From Calothrix sp. HK-06 (lineage in GTDB: Bacteria; Cyanobacteriota; Cyanobacteriia; Cyanobacteriales; Nostocaceae), in the NCBI RefSeq assembly GCF_001904745.1, contig NZ_MRCD01000030.1, forward strand, positions 1-64,000: a stretch of 64,000 nucleotides of DNA, written 5' to 3'. This document shows positions 34,569 through 43,140 of this stretch, piece after piece. Position 1 is the first letter of the stretch. Every line of letters starts with the position of its first letter. The notes beneath the pieces are model-generated. The model saw nothing but the letters and a program-made list of their open reading frames with translations, did not search any database and was not told the DNA's origin. A program made the translations under genes and the position numbers.

Positions 34569-35333
34569 ATGGATTTACATTACGAAATTCAAGGAAATGG
34601 CGAGCCAATCGTCTTAATGCACAGTGGTATGGCGGACTTGCGTGACTGGGAGTTTATTGTTCCGCAGTTGGTTCAGACTTATAAATGTATAGCTTTCGAT
34701 GGACGAGGCGCCGGAAAGTCCCCTTCACCTGTTGAAATTCCCAATTACGTCGAAGATTTAAAGAATCTGCTTGATTTTCTTAGTATCGAGCAAACGATTC
34801 TTGTTGGACATTCTTTCGGTGGAGGAATTGCTACCGATTTTGCTATGGCATATCCGCAACGAGTATCAAAACTAGTGTTGGTTGCTCCTGGCTTGACTGG
34901 ATACCAGTTTTCACAGGAAATGGTGCAGCATTTTCAGGAGATTCAAGCAGTGGCGCCAGATGTTGAGAAAATGGTGCAACTTAGCCTGAAATTACCTAGT
35001 TACAAAGTAGTGATGGCAAGCCTGCAACGTGACCTTATGGTGTCGATGTCAACTCACAATACGCAACGCTCGCTTGAATGGCAGCATTTATGGAAGAATG
35101 TACAAATTTGGGGTGAATTACCTGCAATTCCTCAATTGAATGAGCTTGCAGTCAAAACTTTGTTTATTATTGGCGCCGAGGACACTAAGGAGTGTTTCAA
35201 TATCGCAGATTTATTCAAACAAGTTCCTGATATTCGCTTTGCCAAAATTTCAGGTGCAGACCATATGGTAACTTTGACTCATCCGATGGAAGTTTCTAGT
35301 ATTATCAAAGAGTTTCTTATTGAGTCGAAATAA
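34569..35333 (+). CDS. alpha/beta-fold hydrolase
   Basis: About 254 residues from MDLHYEIQGNGEP, chosen for the GGAGG eight bases upstream. The nucleophile elbow is GHSFGGG (Ser), the oxyanion strand has IVLMHSGMADLRDWEF, Asp is in LFIIGAEDTKE, and His in KISGADHMVTLTHP. All three catalytic positions are therefore present. It is the first gene of an operon with a TetR regulator (TAATG overlap) under a palindromic operator, so expression is probably induced by a ligand that the enzyme or its partner degrades. Confidence 0.87.
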   Translation: MDLHYEIQGNGEPIVLMHSGMADLRDWEFIVPQLVQTYKCIAFDGRGAGKSPSPVEIPNYVEDLKNLLDFLSIEQTILVGHSFGGGIATDFAMAYPQRVSKLVLVAPGLTGYQFSQEMVQHFQEIQAVAPDVEKMVQLSLKLPSYKVVMASLQRDLMVSMSTHNTQRSLEWQHLWKNVQIWGELPAIPQLNELAVKTLFIIGAEDTKECFNIADLFKQVPDIRFAKISGADHMVTLTHPMEVSSIIKEFLIESK

Positions 35334-35863
35334 TGCCCCGTACCCCAGAAGAAAATGAACGTATCCGTCGTGCGACAAAAGAGCAAATTCTCAAAGCAGC
35401 AATGGATATGTTCTGCTCTAAAGGCTATCATTCTGCGTCAATCGATGATGTAGCAAAGCAAGCGCAAATCTCCAAAGGATTACTCTATCACTATTTCAAA
35501 GGTAAAGAGGAATTACTTGCCGCATTGGTTGAGGTAAGAATCAGCGACATATTAGTTGTGATGCAAGCAGCAGAAGCAAAAAAAACTCCTGCCGAGCAAA
35601 TCCATCATATTATAGAGGGTGCTTTGGAAGATGTGCAACGGCAACTGGAGGTTTTTCGTTTTTACCTCAACCTTTTTACCCAACCCCGACTTGATCCAAT
35701 TGTGGCAAAATACAGCCAAAAATTAATGGATGAGCAAGCAAGACAGTTTGAGGTACAAACTGAGATGTGTATGTTCCATTTTTATAATATCTACTCAAGT
35801 AATTCGATATTCTTATGCTTTTACCTGCCCTCGAATTTCGACTACTGCTATCGTTTTTTATAA
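35333..35863 (+). CDS. TetR-family regulator, C-terminus replaced
   Basis: 176 residues. The TetR HTH is complete (ATKEQILKAAMDMFCSKGYH, IDDVAKQAQISKGLLYHYFK). The ligand-binding helices run normally to about residue 142 (QKLMDEQARQFEVQTEM), then the sequence turns hydrophobic and low-complexity (FHFYNIYSSNSIFLCFYLP) to the stop. The usual family length is nearer 195-200 residues. I infer a truncation or junction in the last third. Dimerisation could be impaired, so control of the operon may be constitutive or altered. Confidence 0.75.
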   Translation: MPRTPEENERIRRATKEQILKAAMDMFCSKGYHSASIDDVAKQAQISKGLLYHYFKGKEELLAALVEVRISDILVVMQAAEAKKTPAEQIHHIIEGALEDVQRQLEVFRFYLNLFTQPRLDPIVAKYSQKLMDEQARQFEVQTEMCMFHFYNIYSSNSIFLCFYLPSNFDYCYRFL

Positions 35864-35974
35864 ATACCTGATTTGAAGTAAACTAAGAGTATATAGTTGT
35901 ACAAATTGCCCTGTCGCTTTTGTTAAGGCATAGCTTAAACGTATAGCTACAGGTACAATTGGTGCCGACTTTAT

Positions 35975-37015
35975 TTAAGCAATTGCTTGTTTAATATCGC
36001 TAATCAATTCATCTATTCTTGCTTGAGTTGTATTCCAAGAACACATTAATCGTATTCCCCCAACACCAAGAAAGCTGTAAAATAGCCAGTTTTTTTCTCG
36101 TAAGCTAGTAACTACATTTTCTGGCAGTTTTACATAAACAGCATTGACTTCTCTGGGAAACATTATCTCAACGCCTTCTATTTTGAGTAATTCATTCTCC
36201 AAATATTCAGCACATTGGTTGGCATGACGCGCGTTTTTGAGCCATGCACCTGTTTCCAATAGCCCCAGCCAAGGCGCCGAGATAAAGCGCATTTTAGATG
36301 CAAGTTGTCCTGCTTGTTTACAACGATAAGCAAAATCTTCGGCTAACTCTTTGTTAAAGAAAATAATTGCTTCTCCCAATGCCATACCGTTTTTGGTACC
36401 GCAGAAACACAGTACATCAACCCCAACTTTCCAGGTAATTTCCGCAGGACTTTTATTGAGAGCAACTACCGCATTTGCAAAGCGGGCGCCGTCCATATGA
36501 ATTTTTAAGTCGTGTTTTTGTGCCAATGAATGAATTGCAGCTAGTTCGTCTATAGAATATAGCGTTCCCAACTCAGTCGCTTGAGTCAAACTAATTACTT
36601 TACGTTTAGGATAATGAATATCCGCGCGCTTCCCTAGTAATAAAGCTTCTATAGATTCTGTGGTTAATTTACCATTGGCGCCTTTAGCAAGTAGAAGCTT
36701 GGAACCATTCGAGGTAAATTCAGGGGCGCCGCATTCGCTGGTTTCAATATGAGCATTTTCGTGGCAAATCACACTGTGGTAAGATTGACACAATGATGCT
36801 AGAGATAAAGAATTTGCGGCGGTGCCATTAAAGACAAAGAATACTTCGCAATCAATTTCAAACAACTCTCGAAAACTATCTGACGCTTTGGAAGTCCATT
36901 CGTCGTTTCCATAAGCAGGAGCGCTACCCTGATTCGCTTGTAGTGTATATTCTAATGCTTCCGGGCAAATGCCAGAATAGTTGTCACTGGCAAACTGTTC
37001 TAAATTAGAGTTCAT
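35975..37015 (-). CDS. threonine aldolase / beta-eliminating-lyase family PLP enzyme
   Basis: 346 residues, fold type I PLP enzyme. Lys208 in FCGTKNG holds the cofactor; Asp175 in HMDGARFAN pairs with the pyridine nitrogen; FNGTAANSLSLASLC holds the phosphate, and HENAHIETSECGAPE is the family block. It splits L-threonine or allo-threonine into glycine and acetaldehyde. It is monocistronic with an AT-rich upstream region. Confidence 0.9.
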   Translation of the reverse strand: MNSNLEQFASDNYSGICPEALEYTLQANQGSAPAYGNDEWTSKASDSFRELFEIDCEVFFVFNGTAANSLSLASLCQSYHSVICHENAHIETSECGAPEFTSNGSKLLLAKGANGKLTTESIEALLLGKRADIHYPKRKVISLTQATELGTLYSIDELAAIHSLAQKHDLKIHMDGARFANAVVALNKSPAEITWKVGVDVLCFCGTKNGMALGEAIIFFNKELAEDFAYRCKQAGQLASKMRFISAPWLGLLETGAWLKNARHANQCAEYLENELLKIEGVEIMFPREVNAVYVKLPENVVTSLREKNWLFYSFLGVGGIRLMCSWNTTQARIDELISDIKQAIA

Positions 37016-37478
37016 TTGTAGGAGGCTTAGGAGAAGAATATACTATGTTAGCGAAATAATTCTAAACATAACTGTGGTTTTTGAGGGTTATCTGTAGTTG
37101 TGCATGGGTTGTGCATGGTATGAGTAATTGCATATTTTACCACAGAGACGCAGAGTACACAGAGAAAGAGTAAGGGAGATTTTTGCATAGGCGCCAATTG
37201 TATACAATTATTGTCAAGGCAGCACCTGTAACAATTATTACTTTCTTTTTAAATCAATTTAGATTTTAATAAATTTATTTAACAAACTGCCAAGTTGCTA
37301 CGACTATAACTCACCTGTTATATCTATGAAATATGACTCCAGTCATGTTTTTCTGTGCTGTCTGGTAATGTTATAAAGCAAGCAATTTCGATTATGCTAT
37401 CGAATAATACATAACTTACCAGCTAATCGAGTAGATAATTTATGAATAATTTATTTTAATTTGTAATAGGTGAAAGAA
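37016..37478. repeat. intergenic region with the ACCACAGAGACGCAGAG repeat
   Basis: No gene seen. A copy of the cyanobacterial dispersed unit ACCACAGAGACGCAGAG plus ACACAGAG lies at 37138-37168. The remainder is AT-rich. Confidence 0.55.
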
Positions 37479-37946
37479 ATGAAGTTTAAGTTTAGTGGGG
37501 TTATTCTAGTTTTAAGCACTATTGCAAATTTACTACTATTACCTTACACTTCTGGCGCCAACTTCAATGGTAAACTAAATGTTCGCATTGACGGATTAAA
37601 AAGCCAGAAAGGACAAGTTTGTTTAACCGTGTTTTCTACTAGTAGAGGATTTCCTGATAACGGTAAGCGCGCGCTTTCTGCCCAATGTACCAAAATAGAA
37701 GGAACACCTCAAACAGTTACCTTTCCCAACTTAAAACCAGGTAACTATGCCATTGCTGTAATTCATGACACGAATGGTGATAGCGCCCTCAACCGAAATC
37801 TTATTGGCATTCCAACAGAAGGTTTTGGGTTTTCCAACAACCCAACAATCCGTACAGGCCCGCCAAAATTTGGTGAATCTGCTGTTTTAGTCGCAGGGCC
37901 AAATACAAACATCCAAATTCAACTTCAATATTTTTTAGGTGGCTGA
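37479..37946 (+). CDS. DUF2141-family secreted protein
   Basis: About 155 residues with a signal peptide (FSGVILVLSTIANLLLLPYT). The mature part matches DUF2141: KLNVRIDGLKSQKGQVCLTV, LKPGNYAIAVIHDTNGDSAL, NRNLIGIPTEGFGFSNN. The family is periplasmic with no assigned function. The gene is followed closely by a fasciclin-domain gene; the frames nearly touch, so they are likely one transcript ending at the terminator near 38.55 kb. Confidence 0.87.
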   Translation: MKFKFSGVILVLSTIANLLLLPYTSGANFNGKLNVRIDGLKSQKGQVCLTVFSTSRGFPDNGKRALSAQCTKIEGTPQTVTFPNLKPGNYAIAVIHDTNGDSALNRNLIGIPTEGFGFSNNPTIRTGPPKFGESAVLVAGPNTNIQIQLQYFLGG

Positions 37947-37959
37947 GAATAACAACATC

Positions 37960-38514
37960 ATGAAAATTCAATATCAATTACGTAAGACAATATCTTTAGC
38001 CTTAGTATTATCAAGCTTTTTAGTTACTTCAACTTACGCTAACTCTAAACCCGTATGGAATGAAATATCTCAAGCGCATAGTCAAAACAATCAACCTGGT
38101 ACTATTGTTGAAATAGCAGCGAACAACTCAGAATTTAAAACACTGGTAGCAGCAGTTAAAGCCGCAGGTTTAGAACAAACACTTTCCGGTAAGGGACTAT
38201 TCACAGTCTTTGCACCTACAAATGCAGCTTTTGCAGCTTTGCCAGAAGGTTCTTTAGAAAATCTGCTAAAACCAGAAAACAAAAAAACCTTGCAAAAAAT
38301 CCTTACTTATCATGTCCTAAACGGCGCCGTCGAATCTAAAAGCTTAAAAAGAGGTCGAATTAAAACCGTTGAAGGTAGCTCGGTTGATATTGGGGTCAGC
38401 GTCAAAGGTCGCGTTCGGGTTAATAAAGCCAGAGTGATACAGGCAGATATCAAAGCTAGTAATGGTATTATCCACGTGATTGATAGGGTAATTTTGCCTC
38501 CCGGCATCAAGTAA
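37960..38514 (+). CDS. secreted fasciclin (FAS1) domain protein
   Basis: About 184 residues. The ATG of MKIQYQLRKTI was chosen over an upstream GTG because it starts directly at the signal peptide (LALVLSSFLVTSTYA). One FAS1 domain: GTIVEIAANNSEFKTLVAAV, the H1 motif GLFTVFAPTNAAFAALPEG, YHVLNGAVES and the H2-like IHVIDRVILPPGIK. FAS1 domains mediate adhesion or envelope binding. It follows the DUF2141 gene by 13 bases. Confidence 0.9.
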   Translation: MKIQYQLRKTISLALVLSSFLVTSTYANSKPVWNEISQAHSQNNQPGTIVEIAANNSEFKTLVAAVKAAGLEQTLSGKGLFTVFAPTNAAFAALPEGSLENLLKPENKKTLQKILTYHVLNGAVESKSLKRGRIKTVEGSSVDIGVSVKGRVRVNKARVIQADIKASNGIIHVIDRVILPPGIK

Positions 38515-38538
38515 TCTAACAATATATAACTCTTGTGG

Positions 38539-38565
38539 AACAGGCAGGGATGCCTGTTTTTTTCT
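38539..38565 (+). terminator. intrinsic terminator after the DUF2141-fasciclin operon
   Basis: AACAGGCA, GGGA loop, TGCCTGTT, then a T-run. Textbook structure. The next 150 bases hold only AT-rich sequence with repeated CCCCTAA/TTAGGGG words. Confidence 0.9.
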
Positions 38566-38720
38566 TTTTATATCATTTTGATTTCCCCTAGCAAAGCAGT
38601 ATTAAAAGTTAGGGGAATCCCTGAAGGAAAATGTTTCCCCTAAGCTTGAAATGCTTACCAAAAAGTAGTTGTACACTTCAAACATAAAAATAGCCGAGGG
38701 GAAGGTGTAGGGCTTACTTT

Positions 38721-39650
38721 ATATCCCACATTCCGCACCCCAAGGCGGCATGAACCTAAAAACATTTATATGTAGTGCATAAAAACTACTGTACTGCGAT
38801 TATTTTATTTAACAGATAAGAATTAGTTGTATTAAGCTTAGAACTTAAGCACTAAATAGAAAATTTGTTGGGAATTTGTCCTTGCAACAAACGTTTTGGA
38901 TGAAACATTACTTAGCAATGATTGTATGATTTCTGAATACAAAGCACAGCAATCATGTGAGAGAGGATTTGGATTTCTTAAAGATCCTTTATTTTTCACT
39001 GATAGCGTCTTTTTAAAAAATCCGAAAAGGATTGAGACTTTAGCTTTTATTATGGCTTTGTGTTTACTTGTTTACACTCTTGCACAACGACAACTAAGAC
39101 TAGCTTTAAGCCATGCAAAATCTACTGTTAAAAATCAACTAGGCAAACCAACAGCTTCTCCAACGATGCGTTGGATATTTCAATGCTTCCAATCCATTCA
39201 TATTCTTGTACTTGATAATAAAAAACAAATATCTAATTTAACCTCAGACAGACAATTCATACTTAGTCTTTTACCAGAAAACTGCCGACAATATTATAAC
39301 TGTTGACTCAATTAATTAATTTTATAATTTTAATTAATTTTTCCAAAGGGCGATTTACTGATTGTTATCGTTCTTAAGAAACGTGCTTTAAAATTATCTT
39401 TTTTCAGAAAAATATTAATTAAATAAACACTGTTACGGGTTTATATTAAATTTAACTATTTAATTAGTATTTATATATCTTAAAACTTTTATAAAACCTT
39501 ATTGTTTATTATTGAGAATGGATTAGTTGTGCAAAATACGTGAATATTTTCCTCTTACGGAGCCTAAAAGTATTATTTAATTCATTTTTACTAAATTTAG
39601 CCTAGTAAAAACCGGGCTGTGGCGCCTGGGGTGCGGAATGTGGGTTATAT
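38721..39650. mobile_element. IS1634-like insertion sequence remnant with both ends
   Basis: ATCCCACATTCCGCACCCCA at the left and its inverse TGGGGTGCGGAATGTGGG at the right bracket 0.88 kb. Inside lies only the last quarter of an IS1634-type transposase, so a large internal deletion has occurred while the terminal repeats survived. It may still be movable in trans. Confidence 0.7.
38862..39306 (+). pseudogene. C-terminal part of an IS1634-family transposase
   Basis: The open frame begins after a TAG and reads FVLATNVLDETLLSNDCMIS, AQQSCERGFGFLKDPLFFTD, SVFLKNPKRIETLAFIMALC, ending NCRQYYNC. This is the last segment of the DDE domain and tail of IS1634 transposases; the first three quarters are missing. 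No ATG start. Confidence 0.8.
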
Positions 39651-39705
39651 ACATAACAAACAACACAGCTTGAGGAAATAACCCAATAACACAAACACAC
39701 AGGAC
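39307..39705. other. AT-rich tail of the IS remnant and flank
   Basis: No gene seen; covers the right end of the IS remnant and AT-rich spacer. Confidence 0.4.
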
Positions 39706-39710
39706 ACGTA

Positions 39711-39766
39711 AGGGCGGGTTAACCAATATCCTACAAAAGAACTCAAAATCCAGTAAACCCGCCCGC
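39711..39766. repeat. GGGCGGGTTAACC / TAAACCCGCCC palindromic repeat, copy 1
   Basis: Arms GGGCGGGTTAACC and GTAAACCCGCCC flank about 30 variable bases. The same arrangement recurs at 41.45, 59.74, 59.83 and 61.40 kb. Confidence 0.7.
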
Positions 39767-39805
39767 CCCCCCTCCCAACCATAATCTAAAATCCAAACAT
39801 CATGT

Positions 39806-39930
39806 GGCGGGTAGCTCAGAGGTAGAGCGCGTAATATCCTTGTTCGACTTTTTGCCTTCACGGGACGAATGAATGAGGGTTATCGATTTAGGTTCGCGAG
39901 GTCGCAAGTTCAATTCTTGCTCCGCCACCA
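39806..39930 (+). ncRNA. tRNA-like element with an enlarged anticodon region
   Basis: The ends look like a tRNA: GGCGGGTAGCTCAGAGGTAG, with a GCTC-AGAGGTA-GAGC D-arm, and at the 3' end a GCAAG-TTCAATT-CTTGC T-arm, TCCGCC and encoded ACCA. The acceptor stem pairs over five to six positions. Between the arms, where an anticodon stem-loop of 17 bases should be, there are about 60 bases (TATCCTTGTTCGAC ... GGGACGAATGAATGAGGG ... GGTTCGCG). It is too short for a group I intron. It may be a decayed tRNA gene, or a tRNA mimic. Confidence 0.5.
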
Positions 39931-39942
39931 TTAATTTTTACT

Positions 39943-40018
39943 GGCAGGTAGCTTAATAGTAAAGCGCCAATTTTACCCAAAAGGGACGAAGATTGAGGGT
40001 TATCGTTTACTCACGAAT
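39943..40018 (+). ncRNA. second tRNA-like element, 3' half lost
   Basis: GGCAGGTAGCTTAATAGTAA has the same D-arm with paired changes (GCTT-AATAGTA-AAGC), which argues for structure. It shares GGGACGAAGATTGAGGGTTATCG-type sequence with the first element (identical over GAGGGTTATCG). A T-arm and CCA end are not visible. Confidence 0.4.
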
Positions 40019-40041
40019 TTCTATCAAACGGCGCCTCATTT

Positions 40042-40080
40042 ACAAATGAATTAACTATCCGTTACATCCTTTCATAATCC
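40042..40080. repeat. degenerate ATCCGTTACATCC repeat
   Basis: TATCCGTTACATCCTTTC and ATCCGTTGC, another single-sided copy of the 22.5/55.7 kb repeat unit. Confidence 0.5.
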
Positions 40081-40203
40081 GTTGCAAATTTTCTCTTACT
40101 TAGACTGCACAGGCGCCGAATGCTTGTGCTACATTTTCCCATTTTAAAAAAACCAAGGCTAATATGGAGTAATTATTACGCTTTTTTAATTTATACAATT
40201 ACA

Positions 40204-41211
40204 ATGCAAGTGGTTACAACAACGAAGCGAACAAGTGAATTTATTGATTGGTGGGCTTGGGGCGCCTTCACTAGTTTTATATTAATTTTTGTAACGTTAA
40301 TTCTGTCACCGATGTGGCAGCGAACGCTGTTAAATGAAACAGTAACGGTTGATGATGAGCCTGCAAAACTTAAGCCTATAGAATTAAAACCACATACGCT
40401 TGGCGCCTTGCGTGTTGATGCAGAAGCGCGAATAAATGCGAATGAGTGGGTGGCGTTTGAAATTCAATTGCTTGATAAAGCTGGAAAAGTAATAGCATCG
40501 GGTACTAAGGAAGGATGGAGTGAAACTGGTACTTGGTATGAGGATGGAGAGTCAGGAAGTTGGGCTGAACAAGACACTCTTGGTGGGTTAGATGTACGCG
40601 CGAAGCAAGATGAGACGTTGACGGTTGCTCTGGCACTACTTGATTATGGAACTAGAGAAGGAAAAGATTTAAATCAACCTGTATCGTTTCAAGTTACTGT
40701 TAGCAACGGAATAATCGATACTGGATATCTATGGTTAGGAATAATTTTTTCCTGTCCTTTAGCGCTAGCAACTATGTATGCTGCCCGTAAAAGCGGTAAG
40801 CGCGCTATTTTTGAAAAAATTAACGATAGTGACCCTACTGGACGTGGAACATTAGGAGGTGAAAACCGTTTGGTGCGTGTTCGCGTTGAAGTCGAAGCTG
40901 ACGAAACGGTGCCTCGACAACTAGAAGTTAGGCTAGTTATTAATGACGGCTATGGCGAACAAATATACTGTGAATCAACCGATGTTGACGTTAAGCGTAA
41001 AACAAAAGATGGGCAGTTTATAAAAGCTGTTGCTAAATTAGACAAATTCTTTGTAATACCTGAACGCAACTCTTACGGTTTTCACGTAGAAGTTTATCCT
41101 GATGCACCTATAGACCGAACAAAACTAATAGTTCGCGATGGCGCCCGAACTCTTCTACCTACTGATGTAATTTATTTGGAAAACAATAAGGACGTAGCTG
41201 TAAATAATTAA
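40204..41211 (+). CDS. two-TM protein of the polyamine/DUF4178 operon
   Basis: About 335 residues from MQVVTTTKRTSEF; a frame extends 28 codons up but reads poorly. One helix near the N-terminus (WGAFTSFILIFVTLILSP) is followed by an extracytoplasmic beta-rich domain (GALRVDAEARINANEWVAFE, EGWSETGTWYEDGESGSW). A second helix (GYLWLGIIFSCPLALATMYA) leads to a cytoplasmic or C-terminal beta domain (RVRVEVEADETVPRQLEVRL). I do not recognise a named family. It starts an operon with a tiny secreted protein, spermidine synthase and DUF4178 genes. Confidence 0.75.
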   Translation: MQVVTTTKRTSEFIDWWAWGAFTSFILIFVTLILSPMWQRTLLNETVTVDDEPAKLKPIELKPHTLGALRVDAEARINANEWVAFEIQLLDKAGKVIASGTKEGWSETGTWYEDGESGSWAEQDTLGGLDVRAKQDETLTVALALLDYGTREGKDLNQPVSFQVTVSNGIIDTGYLWLGIIFSCPLALATMYAARKSGKRAIFEKINDSDPTGRGTLGGENRLVRVRVEVEADETVPRQLEVRLVINDGYGEQIYCESTDVDVKRKTKDGQFIKAVAKLDKFFVIPERNSYGFHVEVYPDAPIDRTKLIVRDGARTLLPTDVIYLENNKDVAVNN

Positions 41212-41214
41212 GTT

Positions 41215-41451
41215 ATGATTACCAAAATTTTATTTGCTGGAACTGTATTAATTGCTGCCTCAACAATATATGCTAGCGTCACTGACTCCAATGCCCTAGT
41301 TCTGCGTCAAGAACAGCAATCAAATTATTCACCGCGTGAAGGCACAAATCCATCAGGACGATATAATTCACAAGGTGTATGGATTTTTACATCCACAGAA
41401 CGCACCAGTTACGAAAATTTCCAAGGTGGTGGACCCGGAAGCGGCAAGTAG
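41215..41451 (+). CDS. small secreted or membrane-tethered protein ending GGGPGSGK
   Basis: 78 residues with an N-terminal signal or anchor (ITKILFAGTVLIAASTIYAS) and a short mature part (SNYSPREGTNPSGRYNSQGV, WIFTSTERTSYENF, GGGPGSGK). It begins three bases after the preceding gene. The stop codon is formed by a dispersed GGGCGGGTTAACC repeat. The family is unknown to me; operons of this type (DUF4178, DUF350, spermidine synthase) often include one tiny secreted protein. Confidence 0.7.
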   Translation: MITKILFAGTVLIAASTIYASVTDSNALVLRQEQQSNYSPREGTNPSGRYNSQGVWIFTSTERTSYENFQGGGPGSGK

Positions 41452-41504
41452 GGGCGGGTTAACCCAGATTGTAAATTTTCCCGCAAGACTCTCTAAACCC
41501 GCCC
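41451..41504. repeat. GGGCGGGTTAACC / TAAACCCGCCC palindromic repeat, copy 2
   Basis: Sits inside an operon between the tiny secreted gene and speE. GGGGCGGGTTAACCC and TCTAAACCCGCCC are the arms. Confidence 0.75.
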
Positions 41505-41536
41505 TTACTTACATGATATTGGATTATTACAAATAT

Positions 41537-43093
41537 ATGGGCACCGAAACAGAAGAAAGTATTTTTATAAACAAAGTACAGCGAAGAACATTATTATTAG
41601 CAGCCGCAGTATCATCCGGCACAGGATTAGCCGTTGAACTATTACTAGGCAACCTAGCAAGCTATCTAATGGGCAATCAAGCGCTTGCATATGGAATTGC
41701 CATTGGTGGATTCTTAGCGGCAATGGGTATCGGTTCATACTTGAGCAGATTTATCGCACCCAAAGAACAAGGACGCGCATTACAGCGTGAAATGCTAACT
41801 GCGTTTATTAAAATTGAACTTGTTATTGCACCTCTAACTGCCTTATTACCAATGGCATTATTCGCGCTGTTCGTTGCCGATAGTGCTGTTATTTGGCAAG
41901 CTTTATTTGTCGTCACTATATTACTGGGAATTTTAGCAGGCTTAGAAGTACCAATCCTCGCGCGCTTGCTTGAAATAGTAGACGGTGTACGCGATGCTAT
42001 TTCTGGAGTACTGGCACTTGATTATTTGGGTGGTTTGTTGGGGTCGCTAGCATTCCCCCTACTTTTATTACCCTTTTTGAGCATGTTTCCGACTGCGTTT
42101 GTGTTAGGCGCCTTTCCTGCTTTAATGGTATTTGCTATTGGACAGTGTTTTCCATCAATGCGTCGTTGGGGTTACGCAGGATTGATATTGGGTATAGTCT
42201 TATTTGTATCGGCGCCAGTATCTATCCCATTAGGCAACAAACTTGAAAACAATTTATATAATGCGCCAATCATTAAACGAGTACAATCAACTTACCAACG
42301 TATTGTTCTAACACGTCAAGGTAAAGACCTGCGCTTATTTCTCGATGGTGACTTACAATTTTCCACCGTCGATGAGTACCGCTATCACGAAGCATTAGTT
42401 CACCCAGCTATGAGCGCAGTTCCCCAGCGTAAAAAAGTACTCGTATTAGGCGCCGGCGATGGAATGGCAGTGCGAGAAGTTTTAAAATGGCAAGGTGTAG
42501 AGCGTGTTGTTCTAATTGAACTTGACCCGACAATAGTTAAATTAGCTACTCGTTACCCGCAATTAGCTAAAGTAAACGCTAACTCACTCAAAGACCCGCG
42601 CGTTCAAGTAATCAACGCTGATGCATTTGTACAGGCGCCGAGACTACCCGATATATTCGATGTAATAATTGCCGATTTTCCTGACCCAGACCATGATAGT
42701 TTAGCGAAACTTTATTCAGATGGATTTTATCGGCGGTTAATGGGGCGCCTTGCAGAAAATGGTGTTCTTGTCACCCAAGCGTCAAGCTCATTCTTTACAC
42801 CAAAAGTCATAAGCTGCATAACTGCCACAATAGCTCATACAGGACTTACCGCACATCCCTATGTTGCTGATGTACCCTCGTTTGGTCCTTGGGGTTTTGT
42901 TCTCGCATCACGAAATAATATAGATACAACAAAACTAAAGCTTGAAATTCCAACTCGTTATCTCACCACCCCCTTATTACAACACATATTCGAGTTACCC
43001 AAAGATATTGAGTTAGGTAACACTGAAATCAACCGTCTTACCCATCCTGTCATTGTTGGCTATCAGATGCAGGAGTCAAGAATCAAAAGTTAG
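41537..43093 (+). CDS. speE: membrane-fused polyamine aminopropyltransferase (spermidine synthase-like)
   Basis: About 518 residues from MGTETEESIF; codons further upstream run through the palindromic repeat. The N-terminal half has about seven helices (LLLAAAVSSGTGLAVELLLG, LDYLGGLLGSLAFPLLLLPF). The C-terminal half is a spermidine-synthase Rossmann domain: YQRIVLTRQGKDLRLFLDGD, GAGDGMAVREVL (SAM-binding loop), LIELDPTIVKLA, and the PDPDHDSLAKLYSDGFYRRL active-site block with Asp in IADFPDP. It should add aminopropyl groups, or a related transfer, near the membrane. The operon includes DUF4178, a known neighbour of such synthases. Confidence 0.85.
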   Translation: MGTETEESIFINKVQRRTLLLAAAVSSGTGLAVELLLGNLASYLMGNQALAYGIAIGGFLAAMGIGSYLSRFIAPKEQGRALQREMLTAFIKIELVIAPLTALLPMALFALFVADSAVIWQALFVVTILLGILAGLEVPILARLLEIVDGVRDAISGVLALDYLGGLLGSLAFPLLLLPFLSMFPTAFVLGAFPALMVFAIGQCFPSMRRWGYAGLILGIVLFVSAPVSIPLGNKLENNLYNAPIIKRVQSTYQRIVLTRQGKDLRLFLDGDLQFSTVDEYRYHEALVHPAMSAVPQRKKVLVLGAGDGMAVREVLKWQGVERVVLIELDPTIVKLATRYPQLAKVNANSLKDPRVQVINADAFVQAPRLPDIFDVIIADFPDPDHDSLAKLYSDGFYRRLMGRLAENGVLVTQASSSFFTPKVISCITATIAHTGLTAHPYVADVPSFGPWGFVLASRNNIDTTKLKLEIPTRYLTTPLLQHIFELPKDIELGNTEINRLTHPVIVGYQMQESRIKS

Positions 43094-43140
43094 CAGTAGC
43101 GTGGGCACTGCCCACCTTACTTAAAGTTAGGAGTAAAAAA

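Noticed and set aside
37470-37478. GTG start for the DUF2141 gene
   Set aside because: ATG three codons later starts the signal peptide region equally well; the difference is small and unsupported.
39577-39861. 94-codon minus-strand ORF
   Set aside because: It crosses the IS end, a palindromic repeat and the tRNA-like element; not a plausible protein.
39806-39930. tRNA with a group I intron
   Set aside because: The insert is about 60 bases, far below the size of a group I intron core, and no P/Q/R/S elements are visible.
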